Positions 7,749 to 15,221 of a DNA stretch of 30,499 bases are shown in pieces. Origin of the DNA: JASFTV01 sp050050615 (lineage in GTDB: Bacteria > Desulfobacterota > DSM-4660 > Desulfatiglandales > HGW-15); NCBI GenBank assembly GCA_050050615.1, contig JASFTV010000006.1, positions 1 to 30,499 of the forward strand, read 5' to 3'. Below the pieces are notes generated by a model. That model saw only the letters and a program-made list of their open reading frames with translations, was not told the origin of the DNA and did not search any database. Every line of letters starts with the position of its first letter. Positions within the stretch are counted from its first letter, which is position 1. The translations under genes were made by a program, and so were the position numbers.

Positions 7749-7854
7749 TGGAGTACTGGAGTGTTGGAGTATTGGAGTAATGGCGTGTTGGGCTGGCGGA
7801 ATTCAGTATTGCACCTTCTTGATCTTCCAGTACTCCAGTGCTCCATTACTCCAC
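7749..7854. repeat. Facing arrays of an 8-base repeat (TGGAGTAN)
   Basis: Four consecutive octamers, TGGAGTAC, TGGAGTGT, TGGAGTAT and TGGAGTAA (7749-7780), are followed by a degenerate fifth. About 45 bases later the inverse array TACTCCAG, TGCTCCAT, TACTCCAC occupies 7831-7854. Together they form a long imperfect hairpin between the convergent thiC and mnmE genes, where they could also serve as a terminator. Similar ctccactactcc tracts are seen between genes in other deltaproteobacterial genomes. Confidence 0.7.
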
Positions 7855-7940
7855 CACCCCAAGAAGACACTCGCATGGATAGCAGACGCTTGAACTCCTT
7901 GATGGGTTGAGTTGGACCCTGTTGTTGTAGTCTCTCCCTC

Positions 7941-9335
7941 TTATTTCCCCAAACAGAATTGACTGAATATCTTATCGAGGAGTTCCTCGTTCGTGGTGGC
8001 TCCAATGATCTCACCCAGAGCTTCCAGCCCGCTGTTTAGATCCATGGCAATGATTTCTGTGGGAAGCCCTTCTCTTATATTGCGCGCAGCACTTTTGAAG
8101 AATTCGGAGGCTTGACGGAGGGCCTCTTTGTGCCTCAGATTCGGGGCGATATGCGTGGAGGTCAAATCCACATCACCGGTTAAAACCACGTCCCGTATAG
8201 CCCTGCGAAGATCGTGAATGCCTTCCCCCGTAAGCGCCGATATTCTTACCGCTGGCAAACCATCGAGCGCTCTTTTCAAGGAGCCTTCGTCGATTCTGGA
8301 TAGAAGATCGCTTTTATTAAGAATAACTAAGGTCTTTCTATCCTGAGATTTGTCAATGAGATTCAGATCATCATGATTGAGAGGGCGACTCTGATCGATG
8401 ACGATCAATGTTAGATCGGCATCCGCCAACTTTCGTTCAGCCAAATCAATGCCTATCCTTTCTAGCTTTCCCTTCACTTTTCTGAAGCCCGCTGTATCCA
8501 TCAGGCGAAGGGGCAGCCCTTCAATATGAACAGTCGATTCAATGATATCTCTTGTTGTTCCGGGAATTGGGGTGACAATGGCCCGCTGTTCATTGAGAAG
8601 GCGGTTGAGGAGACTTGATTTTCCGACATTCACACGCCCAACAATGACCGTATTGATACCCTCCATCCAGATCTTTCTTTGGCTGTGGGCGGCCATAATC
8701 TTCTCAATGGGTTCAATTAACGCCGTTTCCATCCGGGTTGCAGTTTCCTCTCTGGGCAATATACCGGATTCCTCGTCGGGGAAGTCTATGGCCACCTCCA
8801 CATGCGCGAGGATCTCCAGGCCCTCTTGCCTCAGTCCTTCCATCTCGGATCGGAATTTTCCCTTGATCTGCTGTGAGGCGAGTTGGAGGCCCCTTTCAGA
8901 CTGTGAATTGATCAGATCGACAATCGCTTCAGCCTGAGTCAGGTCTATTCTGCCGTTCATGAAAGCTCGGAAAGTAAATTCCCCCGGTTTTGCCAGGCGG
9001 GCGCCTTCGTTGAGAATGATCTGAAGTATTTTGGCGAGCAGCAGATGACCACTGTGGGTGTTTATTTCGACGACATCTTCTCTGGTGTAAGTATGGGGGG
9101 CTTTCATAAATGAGAAGAGAACTTCATCAACCGGCAATCCGGATTGGGGGTCCGTCAGATATCCCAAATACAAGCGGTGACTGAGGAAGGACTGAACAGG
9201 TCTCTTTGGGTGAAATATTTTGCGGGCAATACCCAGGGCACGAGAGCCGCTTAAGCGGACGATGCCGATCCCTGCCTGGCCGACGGGTGTGGCTATGGCA
9301 GCGATGGTATCCTCATTTAGATGCGCCTTGATCAT
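7941..9335 (-). CDS. mnmE: tRNA uridine-5-carboxymethylaminomethyl GTPase
   Basis: With MnmG, this 464-residue enzyme installs the carboxymethylaminomethyl group on the wobble uridine of several tRNAs. The N-terminal formyl-THF-binding domain starts with the family sequence DTIAAIATP. An inserted G domain carries the P-loop GRVNVGKS, GTTRD, DTAG and NKSD. The C terminus is FCLGK, the conserved CxGK tail whose cysteine is needed for modification. The frame is open to a TTG at 9443, but the extra 36 residues resemble nothing and the family start matches the ATG at 9335. It is last in the rpmH-rnpA-yidD-yidC-jag run, 119 bases after jag. mnmG is not in the window. Confidence 0.95.
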   Translation of the reverse strand: MIKAHLNEDTIAAIATPVGQAGIGIVRLSGSRALGIARKIFHPKRPVQSFLSHRLYLGYLTDPQSGLPVDEVLFSFMKAPHTYTREDVVEINTHSGHLLLAKILQIILNEGARLAKPGEFTFRAFMNGRIDLTQAEAIVDLINSQSERGLQLASQQIKGKFRSEMEGLRQEGLEILAHVEVAIDFPDEESGILPREETATRMETALIEPIEKIMAAHSQRKIWMEGINTVIVGRVNVGKSSLLNRLLNEQRAIVTPIPGTTRDIIESTVHIEGLPLRLMDTAGFRKVKGKLERIGIDLAERKLADADLTLIVIDQSRPLNHDDLNLIDKSQDRKTLVILNKSDLLSRIDEGSLKRALDGLPAVRISALTGEGIHDLRRAIRDVVLTGDVDLTSTHIAPNLRHKEALRQASEFFKSAARNIREGLPTEIIAMDLNSGLEALGEIIGATTNEELLDKIFSQFCLGK

Positions 9336-9454
9336 GAGAAAAAAACAGGCTGATACGCCCAAAAGGGATATAGAGCGCCCCCCGAAGGTCCAGACGCTTT
9401 GACAGGACTTCATCAGGACCCCGGGCCGTTTGGTGGACTTCAATGCACACCAAG

Positions 9455-10093
9455 TCAGTTATTTTTTGGGATAATTACGACCTTTTTGAGAAGTCCCTCA
9501 CCGCGGCTTTTGGTGTCGAGGCCCTCGTCTTCCTTGAGCGCCAGATGAACGATACGTCTGTCATGTGGATTCAGGGGGTTTGTGGTGACCGGTTTCTTGA
9601 TCCTTTTTGCTTTGTCTCCCATTTTGAGGGCCAGTTGTGTCAAGGAATCCTTTCTCCTTTTGCGATAATTCTCAGAATCAAGCACGATGTTTAACTTTCT
9701 GTCCAGGGCCTTATTCACGATTTTATTCACAATGAATTGCAGGGCATCTAAGGTTTTCCCTTTCCTCCCGATCAACAGGCCCGACCGGTCGCCCTCAATG
9801 TGCAGATTAATCCGACCGTCGCCTTGATCCGCACTGACCGTGGCCTCAACCGGGATAAGCGCCAGTATATTTCTCAGGGTCTCCTCGGCGATCCTGACCC
9901 CTTCATCTAGATCGCTTCCTGACTTGACACTGACTTTGATCCTTGCCTTTTTGCCTCCAACCAAACCGAAAATACCTGCTGAACCTGGCTCGATGACGTC
10001 TATGCTCAACTCTTCTACGGGCAGGTTTAGCTCTTGGGAAGCATTTTCAATCGCTTCTTCAGTGGTTTTTCCTTCGAATTCATAGGCTTGCAT
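9455..10093 (-). CDS. jag: Jag/KhpB RNA-binding protein (SpoIIIJ-associated)
   Basis: This 212-residue RNA-binding protein is usually encoded next to yidC. The Jag N-terminal domain (about 1-50) contains AYEFEGKTTEEAIENA and EPGSAGIFGLVGGKKARI. A KH domain follows with GLLIGRKGKTLDALQFIVN as its nucleic-acid-binding loop, and then an R3H domain ending in MNPHDRR-like NPLNPHDRRIVHLAL. KhpB homologues partner KhpA and influence cell elongation in Gram-positive bacteria; the role here is inferred. A strong GGAGG lies seven bases before the ATG, and the gene starts 16 bases after yidC. Confidence 0.93.
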   Translation of the reverse strand: MQAYEFEGKTTEEAIENASQELNLPVEELSIDVIEPGSAGIFGLVGGKKARIKVSVKSGSDLDEGVRIAEETLRNILALIPVEATVSADQGDGRINLHIEGDRSGLLIGRKGKTLDALQFIVNKIVNKALDRKLNIVLDSENYRKRRKDSLTQLALKMGDKAKRIKKPVTTNPLNPHDRRIVHLALKEDEGLDTKSRGEGLLKKVVIIPKNN

Positions 10094-10109
10094 GATAGTC
10101 CTCCAAGGG

Positions 10110-11780
10110 TTAAGCTGACTTCTTTATGATCCGATATTGTTGCCCTATGGAAAGAACGTTGTTGATGAGCCAATAGAGCACCAGACCTGAGGGAAAGTTA
10201 ATGAACAATACGGTGAAGATAAGCGGTAGAAACATCATCACCTTGGCCTGAGTGGGATCCCCGGGTGTTGGCGTCATTTTTTGCTGAATGAGCATAGACA
10301 GTCCCATCAGTAAGGTCAGCACCGGTATGCCATAGGGCGGTGACATAAAGGGTATTTTAAAGGGAAAATGGAACAACCGATCAGGAGCCGACAGATCGGT
10401 AATCCAGAGCATGAAGGGTGCGTGCCTCAGTTCGATCGCGCTACCCAATATCCTGAACAGGGCAAAGAAAACCGGAATTTGAATGACCATGGGCAGACAC
10501 CCGCCCATGGGATTCACTTTGTAAGTCTTGTACAGGCCCATTAGCTCTTTGTTCATCTGCTGCTTGTCGTTTTTGTATTTTTCCCTTATTTTGGCCATCA
10601 GAGGCTGCAATTTTTGCATCTCCTTCATGGATTTGTAGCTCTTATGGGTAAGGGGCCAAAATAGGATTTTGATCAAAACAGTGAGAATGATAATGGACAC
10701 GCCGTAGTTGTGAACGTACTGGTTAAAAAATCGCAAGCTGTAAAGGAGTGGTTTGGCAATAATGTCGAACCACCCAAAATCGATCGCCAGATCCAGGTTT
10801 TTTCCGATTTGCTTGAGGATGCTCACATCCCTGGGACCCATGTAGAGCGTAAAATGAGAGGACAGCTGATTGCGAGATCCCAAAGAAACAGGGGGAGATG
10901 TATAGGTCCCTGTAATAATCCCCGAGGGCAAGGAGTGCCCAGAGAAGTTGGCCTCTGAATGGTCTTCGGGAATAATGGCCGTCAGAAAGTAATCCTCTTC
11001 ATAAGCGATCCACCCAATTCGTCCCTGAAATCTCTTTTCTTCCTTCAGTTTTTTGGGCTCCATCTCTTCCAGCGCATCATCTAGAAGGAGTGACAGCCCA
11101 ACAAAAGAGTAGTAACTCTTCTTCTTTTCCGGCGGCAGATTCGATATGGAAGCCTTAAGATTTCCTCGGATATCTTTTTCCGTATTGTTTGAAAAGCTTA
11201 CGAGCAGATCGATAGGATATCTGTCCGGATAGATACGAAAGATTTTACGGATTGAAAGACCGTCGGGCGTGACGGCACTGAAGATCAGGTCTCGAGGTGA
11301 AGAGCCGGCATCAAGGATGAGAGATTCATCACTGACGTGGTAAAAGAGCCTTTTTGCGCCTTGCTTTGATGGTTGATTAAAACTGACATTGAGGAGGCTT
11401 TCCCCCTCTTTTTTCATGTTGACGAGTTCAACAAGGGGGGCGTCGGCGTCCGCCGCCACACGGTATTTCTTAAGCTTGAAACTCTTTATGGATCCCCCCG
11501 CATTAGAAATGATCGCCTCGTAAAGGGGTGTTTCAACCTTAACCTGCTTTTCCTCAGTTCCAATTTTGGGAACAAGGACGGTCTGGTCCTCCTCTCGGAC
11601 AACCCCCGGGGGTTTTGGTTTGAGAGCAGGCGCTTCGGCCGATTCAGAGACTGTGACGTCATCTTTTTTCTGAGGTTTCCCTTTTGTTGGGGCTTGCTCC
11701 TGCTTTGGAGCAAAAAGGAATGACCAAATTAACAGAATCAAGAAAGATAAGGCAAATGCAAGAATCGTTCGTTTTTCCAT
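10110..11780 (-). CDS. yidC: Membrane protein insertase YidC
   Basis: This 556-residue inner-membrane insertase works alone or with SecYEG to place proteins such as ATP synthase subunits in the membrane. It begins with the usual uncleaved membrane anchor (TILAFALSFLILLIWSFLF). A large periplasmic domain (about 60-340) follows, and then the conserved five-helix core: YGVSIIILTVLIKILFWPLT, the cytoplasmic hairpin with KSMKEMQKLQPLMAKIREKY, and MGGCLPMVIQIPVFFALFRIL. This is the Gram-negative architecture. The C-terminal tail is short and basic. The gene sits between yidD and jag, the usual order. Confidence 0.96.
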   Translation of the reverse strand: MEKRTILAFALSFLILLIWSFLFAPKQEQAPTKGKPQKKDDVTVSESAEAPALKPKPPGVVREEDQTVLVPKIGTEEKQVKVETPLYEAIISNAGGSIKSFKLKKYRVAADADAPLVELVNMKKEGESLLNVSFNQPSKQGAKRLFYHVSDESLILDAGSSPRDLIFSAVTPDGLSIRKIFRIYPDRYPIDLLVSFSNNTEKDIRGNLKASISNLPPEKKKSYYSFVGLSLLLDDALEEMEPKKLKEEKRFQGRIGWIAYEEDYFLTAIIPEDHSEANFSGHSLPSGIITGTYTSPPVSLGSRNQLSSHFTLYMGPRDVSILKQIGKNLDLAIDFGWFDIIAKPLLYSLRFFNQYVHNYGVSIIILTVLIKILFWPLTHKSYKSMKEMQKLQPLMAKIREKYKNDKQQMNKELMGLYKTYKVNPMGGCLPMVIQIPVFFALFRILGSAIELRHAPFMLWITDLSAPDRLFHFPFKIPFMSPPYGIPVLTLLMGLSMLIQQKMTPTPGDPTQAKVMMFLPLIFTVLFINFPSGLVLYWLINNVLSIGQQYRIIKKSA

Positions 11781-11858
11781 TTATGAAACCTTAAAGCATA
11801 CAACCCAAATTGAGAGCTTTGGCCTTCTCAATGGCCATGGATGGTAATCAAAATCGCT

Positions 11859-12104
11859 CTATTTGAGGGGATCATACCCTCCGGGATGGAAGGGATGGCA
11901 TTTGCAAATTCTAATCAATGATATAATGCCCCCCTTCAAAACGCCATACTTTTTGAGAGCCAGGCGAGCGTACGAAGAGCAAGTGGGGTAAAAACGGCAC
12001 GAAGGGAAAAGGAAGGGTGAGATCAGATTTTGATATATGCCAATAAGACCTATCGGTATATATCTAAGATGATACACGGAACTCTTTATCCAGGAAAAAC
12101 TCAC
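11859..12104 (-). CDS. yidD: Membrane insertion efficiency factor YidD
   Basis: This protein of about 81 residues helps YidC-dependent membrane insertion at the inner face of the membrane. The family core is intact: IYQNLISP, the cysteine-bearing CRFYPTCSSYA, and the end CHPFHPGGYDPLK. An amphipathic N-terminal helix is expected to lie on the membrane. I chose the GTG at 12104 because GAGGA lies five bases upstream. A TTG at 12107 and a GTG at 12077 are also in frame. The start overlaps the 3' end of rnpA by about 41 bases, so the two are likely translationally coupled. Confidence 0.92.
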   Translation of the reverse strand: MSFSWIKSSVYHLRYIPIGLIGIYQNLISPFLFPSCRFYPTCSSYARLALKKYGVLKGGIISLIRICKCHPFHPGGYDPLK

Positions 12105-12420
12105 CAAGTTCCTCTTTTATTCTCCAAAAATCCAGATAACCGGCACCTTTCCTCGCTGCGATGACGATATCATGACTACGGGGAAAATGGGTCTTGTGTT
12201 GTCTGTAAAATTCTCTGATGATTCGCTTGACCCTATTTCTCGTTACCGAATTCCCTGTCCTCTTGCTTACGGTAATCCCCAGTCTCGTGATGCCCAGCCC
12301 ATTGTGCATCAAGATGATCGTAAGATGCGCCGTATGATGTTTCTTGCCCAACCGATTTACGTTGACAAAATCCTTTCGATTCAATAACCTTTCATCCTTT
12401 GTAAAGGTGAAAGAGGCCAT
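12064..12420 (-). CDS. rnpA: Ribonuclease P protein component
   Basis: This 118-residue basic protein partners RNase P RNA in 5' maturation of tRNA. The opening KDERLLNRKDFVNVNRLGKK is typical. The RNR signature is present as NSVTRNRVKRIIREFYR, the helix that contacts the catalytic RNA. SHDIVIAARKGA in the central region is also diagnostic. It follows rpmH by 39 bases and overlaps yidD, the nearly universal order. The RNase P RNA gene itself is not in this window. Confidence 0.95.
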   Translation of the reverse strand: MASFTFTKDERLLNRKDFVNVNRLGKKHHTAHLTIILMHNGLGITRLGITVSKRTGNSVTRNRVKRIIREFYRQHKTHFPRSHDIVIAARKGAGYLDFWRIKEELGEFFLDKEFRVSS

Positions 12421-12459
12421 GTAGATATCGTAATCGTTCCAAACGGTTGGGGCTATTGA

Positions 12460-12594
12460 TTATGCGGTCAGGCGTTTTCGTCCCTTTGCTCTTCTGCGTT
12501 TTATGGCCTTTATACCTCCATTCGAACGCATTCTCGCCCGAAACCCATGCATGCGTGCCCTTTTGATATTGCTTGGTTGAAAAGTTCTTTTCAT
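12460..12594 (-). CDS. rpmH: Large ribosomal subunit protein bL34
   Basis: This 44-residue, very basic protein begins MKRTFQPSNIKRARMHGFRA and ends KRRRAKGRKRLTA, an unmistakable L34. It binds 23S rRNA in the large subunit. It is the first gene of the minus-strand block. The ATG has no recognisable Shine-Dalgarno sequence. Instead TATAAT lies five bases upstream, and a TTGACA promoter lies further up, so a leaderless transcript is possible. A false frame overlaps it on the same strand, offset by one base. Confidence 0.97.
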   Translation of the reverse strand: MKRTFQPSNIKRARMHGFRARMRSNGGIKAIKRRRAKGRKRLTA

Positions 12595-12599
12595 AGCGC

Positions 12600-12667
12600 A
12601 TTATACCCGATTTCATACCGAAATCAAAATAAACGCCTTATTAGACAAAATTTTGCATCTTTGTCAA
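12600..12667 (-). promoter_or_regulatory. Two candidate rpmH promoters
   Basis: On the minus strand, TTGACA (12662-12667) and TAATAA (12638-12643) are 18 bases apart and would give a leader of about 37 bases. A second pair, TTGATT (12622-12627) and TATAAT (12600-12605), is 16 bases apart and would start transcription at about the A of the rpmH ATG. The region is shared with the divergent mreB promoter. Confidence 0.5.
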
Positions 12668-12685
12668 GGGGAGAAATCTATCTGG

Positions 12686-12715
12686 TTGACTTTGTGTGTG
12701 ATTATTCTGGATAAT
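12686..12715 (+). promoter_or_regulatory. Probable mreB promoter
   Basis: TTGACT (12686-12691) and GATAAT (12710-12715), each one base from consensus, are 18 bases apart. The start site would be near 12722, leaving a leader of about 33 bases that contains AGGAG (12741-12745) before the mreB ATG. It is back to back with the rpmH promoters. Confidence 0.6.
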
Positions 12716-12754
12716 TGTACAAAAAGCTCATGGTTTTGAAAGGAGACAACGAGC

Positions 12755-13789
12755 ATGCTGTTGGATCCCATATTGGGACTATTTTCTAATGATTTGGCGA
12801 TCGACCTCGGTACTGCAAACACGTGTGTTTATGTAAAAGGAAGAGGAATCGTTTTGAGTGAGCCCTCTGTGGTTGCCGTAAGAAAAGACGCTAAGGGCGG
12901 TAACAAGGTTTTGGCTGTAGGTAAAGAGGCAAAAATGATGTTGGGGCGAACGCCCGGTAACATCGTGGCCATCCGCCCCATGAAGGACGGTGTGATAGCG
13001 GATTTTGAAATCACGGAGGCCATGCTGCGGCATTTTATCCGAAAGGTCCACAACCGCAGAAGCCTCGTTCGGCCTCGGATGATCATCTGCGTTCCCTCCG
13101 GGATCACACAAGTAGAGAAGAGGGCGGTGCGGGAATCGGCGGAATCGGCAGGAGCCAGGGAGGTTTATCTCATAGAGGAACCCATGGCTGCAGCTATAGG
13201 GGCCGGATTGCCTATTACGGAACCCAAGGCCAATATGGTCGTTGATATTGGTGGGGGCACGACAGAGGTGGCTGTTATATCGCTGGCAGGGATTGTCTAT
13301 AGCAAGTCCGTTCGGGTTGCCGGGGACAAAATGGATGAGGCCATACTGCAACATATCAAGAGAAAATACAATCTTCTCATTGGCCTTTCAACGGCCGAAA
13401 TCATCAAGACCACAATAGGGAATGCCTATCCGACCGACCAGGTAGGAACCATCGAGGTCAAAGGCAGGGACTTGGTGACCGGTATTCCTAAGATTTTGAC
13501 CATAGATTCGGATGAAATCAGAAAATCCATATCGGAACAGGTGGAAACGATCATAGAAACGGTGCGAATTGCCTTAGAGCAGACCCCTCCTGAACTGGCG
13601 GCTGATATTGTGGACACCGGAATTGTTCTGACGGGCGGAGGATCGCTTCTCGGGAATCTAGATATCCTTTTAAGAGAAGAGACGAAACTCCCTATAACGA
13701 TCACGGAGGATCCTCTTTCTGCGGTTGTGCTGGGTTCCGGAAAGGCCCTGGACAATATTTCCATACTAAGAGAGGTCGCCATAAAATAA
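12755..13789 (+). CDS. mreB: Rod shape-determining actin homologue MreB
   Basis: This 344-residue bacterial actin forms membrane-bound filaments that orient lateral wall synthesis. The phosphate-1 motif is AIDLGTANTCVYVKG and phosphate-2 is VVDIGGGTTEVAVISL. The adenosine-binding stretch is IVLTGGGSLLGNLDILL. VPSGITQVEKRAV and the EPMAAAIGAGLPI segment are also typical. Length is normal. AGGAG lies nine bases before the ATG. It leads mreB-mreC-mreD-mrdA-rodA, all on the plus strand with short gaps, and is transcribed divergently from rpmH. Confidence 0.97.
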   Translation: MLLDPILGLFSNDLAIDLGTANTCVYVKGRGIVLSEPSVVAVRKDAKGGNKVLAVGKEAKMMLGRTPGNIVAIRPMKDGVIADFEITEAMLRHFIRKVHNRRSLVRPRMIICVPSGITQVEKRAVRESAESAGAREVYLIEEPMAAAIGAGLPITEPKANMVVDIGGGTTEVAVISLAGIVYSKSVRVAGDKMDEAILQHIKRKYNLLIGLSTAEIIKTTIGNAYPTDQVGTIEVKGRDLVTGIPKILTIDSDEIRKSISEQVETIIETVRIALEQTPPELAADIVDTGIVLTGGGSLLGNLDILLREETKLPITITEDPLSAVVLGSGKALDNISILREVAIK

Positions 13790-13817
13790 TAAGTCATTCA
13801 GGAGCATTCAAGGATAA

Positions 13818-14663
13818 TTGCTGAACTTAAAACGGATCAGAACATTCTGGATATGGATCGTCTTTATTTTCATAGCTCTCTTCTTGATCTCATCCAATCT
13901 GGGAAAACGGCGATCATGGAATCCCGCTGAGCAAATCATTATCGAAATCACCTGCCCGCTACAAAAACTCATACGAAAAACTGTCAACGTTGTCGAAGGT
14001 GTCTGGCTGAGGTACTTTGGTTTGATAAACCTTCGCAGTGAGAATGCCCGTTTGCAGAGGGAGATCAATGCCCTCAGGATGGAAAATGATCGCTACCGGG
14101 AAATGGTAGCCACGAATAAGCGTCTTCAAGAGATGCTTCAGTTTAAGAAGACAATAAACTGGCCGGTATTGGCTGCCCAAGTCATTGGCCGAGATCCGTC
14201 CGGCTGGTTTGAGTCGGTTATCATAGATAAGGGAAAAAATTCCGGGCTGAAAGTCAACATGCCCGTGGTTGATGCCAAAGGGGTGGTGGGCCGGCTGGTT
14301 TCTGTCTCACCAAATTACGCCAAGGTCCTATTAATCATTGATCAAAACAGCGCCGTGGACTGTCTTGTCCAGCGTTCCCGGGAAAAAGGGATCGTGAAGG
14401 GATTGTCCCCGAAGCTCTGTAAGCTCGATTATGTGGTCAAAACAAGCGACATCTTGGCGGGCGACGTGATCGTTACATCAGGAATGGGACGTGTCTTCCC
14501 AAAGGGGCTTCCTGTGGGTGAGGTGCTGGAAGTAGCCAATATTCCTTGGAAACTGTTCAAGGATATCCAGATCAGACCCACCGTTGACTTTGCCAAATTG
14601 GAAGAAGTGTTGGTTGTTCTGAAGGAGGATCCATTATTAAGTCAACCCAAAGAAGCCGACTAG
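13818..14663 (+). CDS. mreC: Rod shape-determining protein MreC
   Basis: This 281-residue bitopic protein links MreB to the periplasmic wall-synthesis enzymes and activates PBP2. It has one N-terminal membrane segment (TFWIWIVFIFIALFLISSN), a coiled coil (about 70-110, with LRSENARLQREINALRMEND), and a beta-barrel periplasmic domain with GRDPSGWFESVIIDKG and MPVVDAKGVVGRL. The only reasonable start is a TTG with AAGGA a few bases upstream. The 3' end contains the strong ribosome binding site that appears to serve mreD. Confidence 0.95.
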   Translation: MLNLKRIRTFWIWIVFIFIALFLISSNLGKRRSWNPAEQIIIEITCPLQKLIRKTVNVVEGVWLRYFGLINLRSENARLQREINALRMENDRYREMVATNKRLQEMLQFKKTINWPVLAAQVIGRDPSGWFESVIIDKGKNSGLKVNMPVVDAKGVVGRLVSVSPNYAKVLLIIDQNSAVDCLVQRSREKGIVKGLSPKLCKLDYVVKTSDILAGDVIVTSGMGRVFPKGLPVGEVLEVANIPWKLFKDIQIRPTVDFAKLEEVLVVLKEDPLLSQPKEAD

Positions 14664-15166
14664 TCGCATATATCCTGGCATGGTTTGTCTCCCTCCTCTA
14701 CGTGCTCGTCAAGGGGAATCTGAAAAATCAAATCATGCCCGGCTTCCTGGATATGGATCTCGTGATCGTTCTCACGGCCTACATCTTGATACGTCACGGA
14801 GCCTGTGGGGCGGCGATTTTCGTCTTTGTGCAGGGCATCTTGGTGGATCTTTTTTCGGCAGGCATACTGGGGCTCTATACCCTCATCTATTTGTTAGCCT
14901 TTCTGTCCATCAATTTTGGATGCCGTTTCTTTGATCTCCTTTCGCCGCGAGGGCAGATTAGCCTCATAGCGCTTGCCGTCTTCTTAAAGCAGATCCTCTT
15001 CTTAGCCGCCATGGAAGCCTTCTCGCTAGAGATAATTTTGTCTGCCTCTGTGTTTCTGTCATTTGCGCTATCAGCCATCGTGACTGGATTGATTGCACCA
15101 GCAATCTTTTATATCTTCAATCATATAGAAGGTGTTTCCACAAGGGGTATCCAACAAGGTTTATGA
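14636..15166 (+). CDS. mreD: Rod shape-determining protein MreD, probable AUU start
   Basis: This is a small polytopic membrane protein of the elongasome, about 176 residues with five or six membrane segments. The segment LDMDLVIVLTAYILIRHG corresponds to the conserved loop and second helix of MreD. The first ordinary start codon in frame is a GTG at 14702, but it would cut off most of helix one (LVAYILAWFVSLLYVLV). Upstream there is no ATG, GTG or TTG before the frame enters mreC. However, AAGGAGG (14622-14628) lies seven bases before ATT at 14636, and another ATT sits at 14633. I infer initiation at AUU, overlapping the mreC end by 28 bases. An unlikely alternative is a CTG near 14672. Confidence 0.85.
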   Translation: MKSTQRSRLVAYILAWFVSLLYVLVKGNLKNQIMPGFLDMDLVIVLTAYILIRHGACGAAIFVFVQGILVDLFSAGILGLYTLIYLLAFLSINFGCRFFDLLSPRGQISLIALAVFLKQILFLAAMEAFSLEIILSASVFLSFALSAIVTGLIAPAIFYIFNHIEGVSTRGIQQGL

Positions 15167-15221
15167 TTGAGTATGACCTCTTTGCTTTCTAAGGGCACTT
15201 TTCTCCGGGGGAGGATTTTCC

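Noticed and set aside
7749..7854. Possible CRISPR array
   Set aside because: The units are eight bases with no spacers, and the two sets face each other. No cas genes are nearby.
12392..12616. 74-codon minus-strand open frame near rpmH
   Set aside because: It is out of frame by one base with rpmH, which encodes a textbook L34 in the same stretch.
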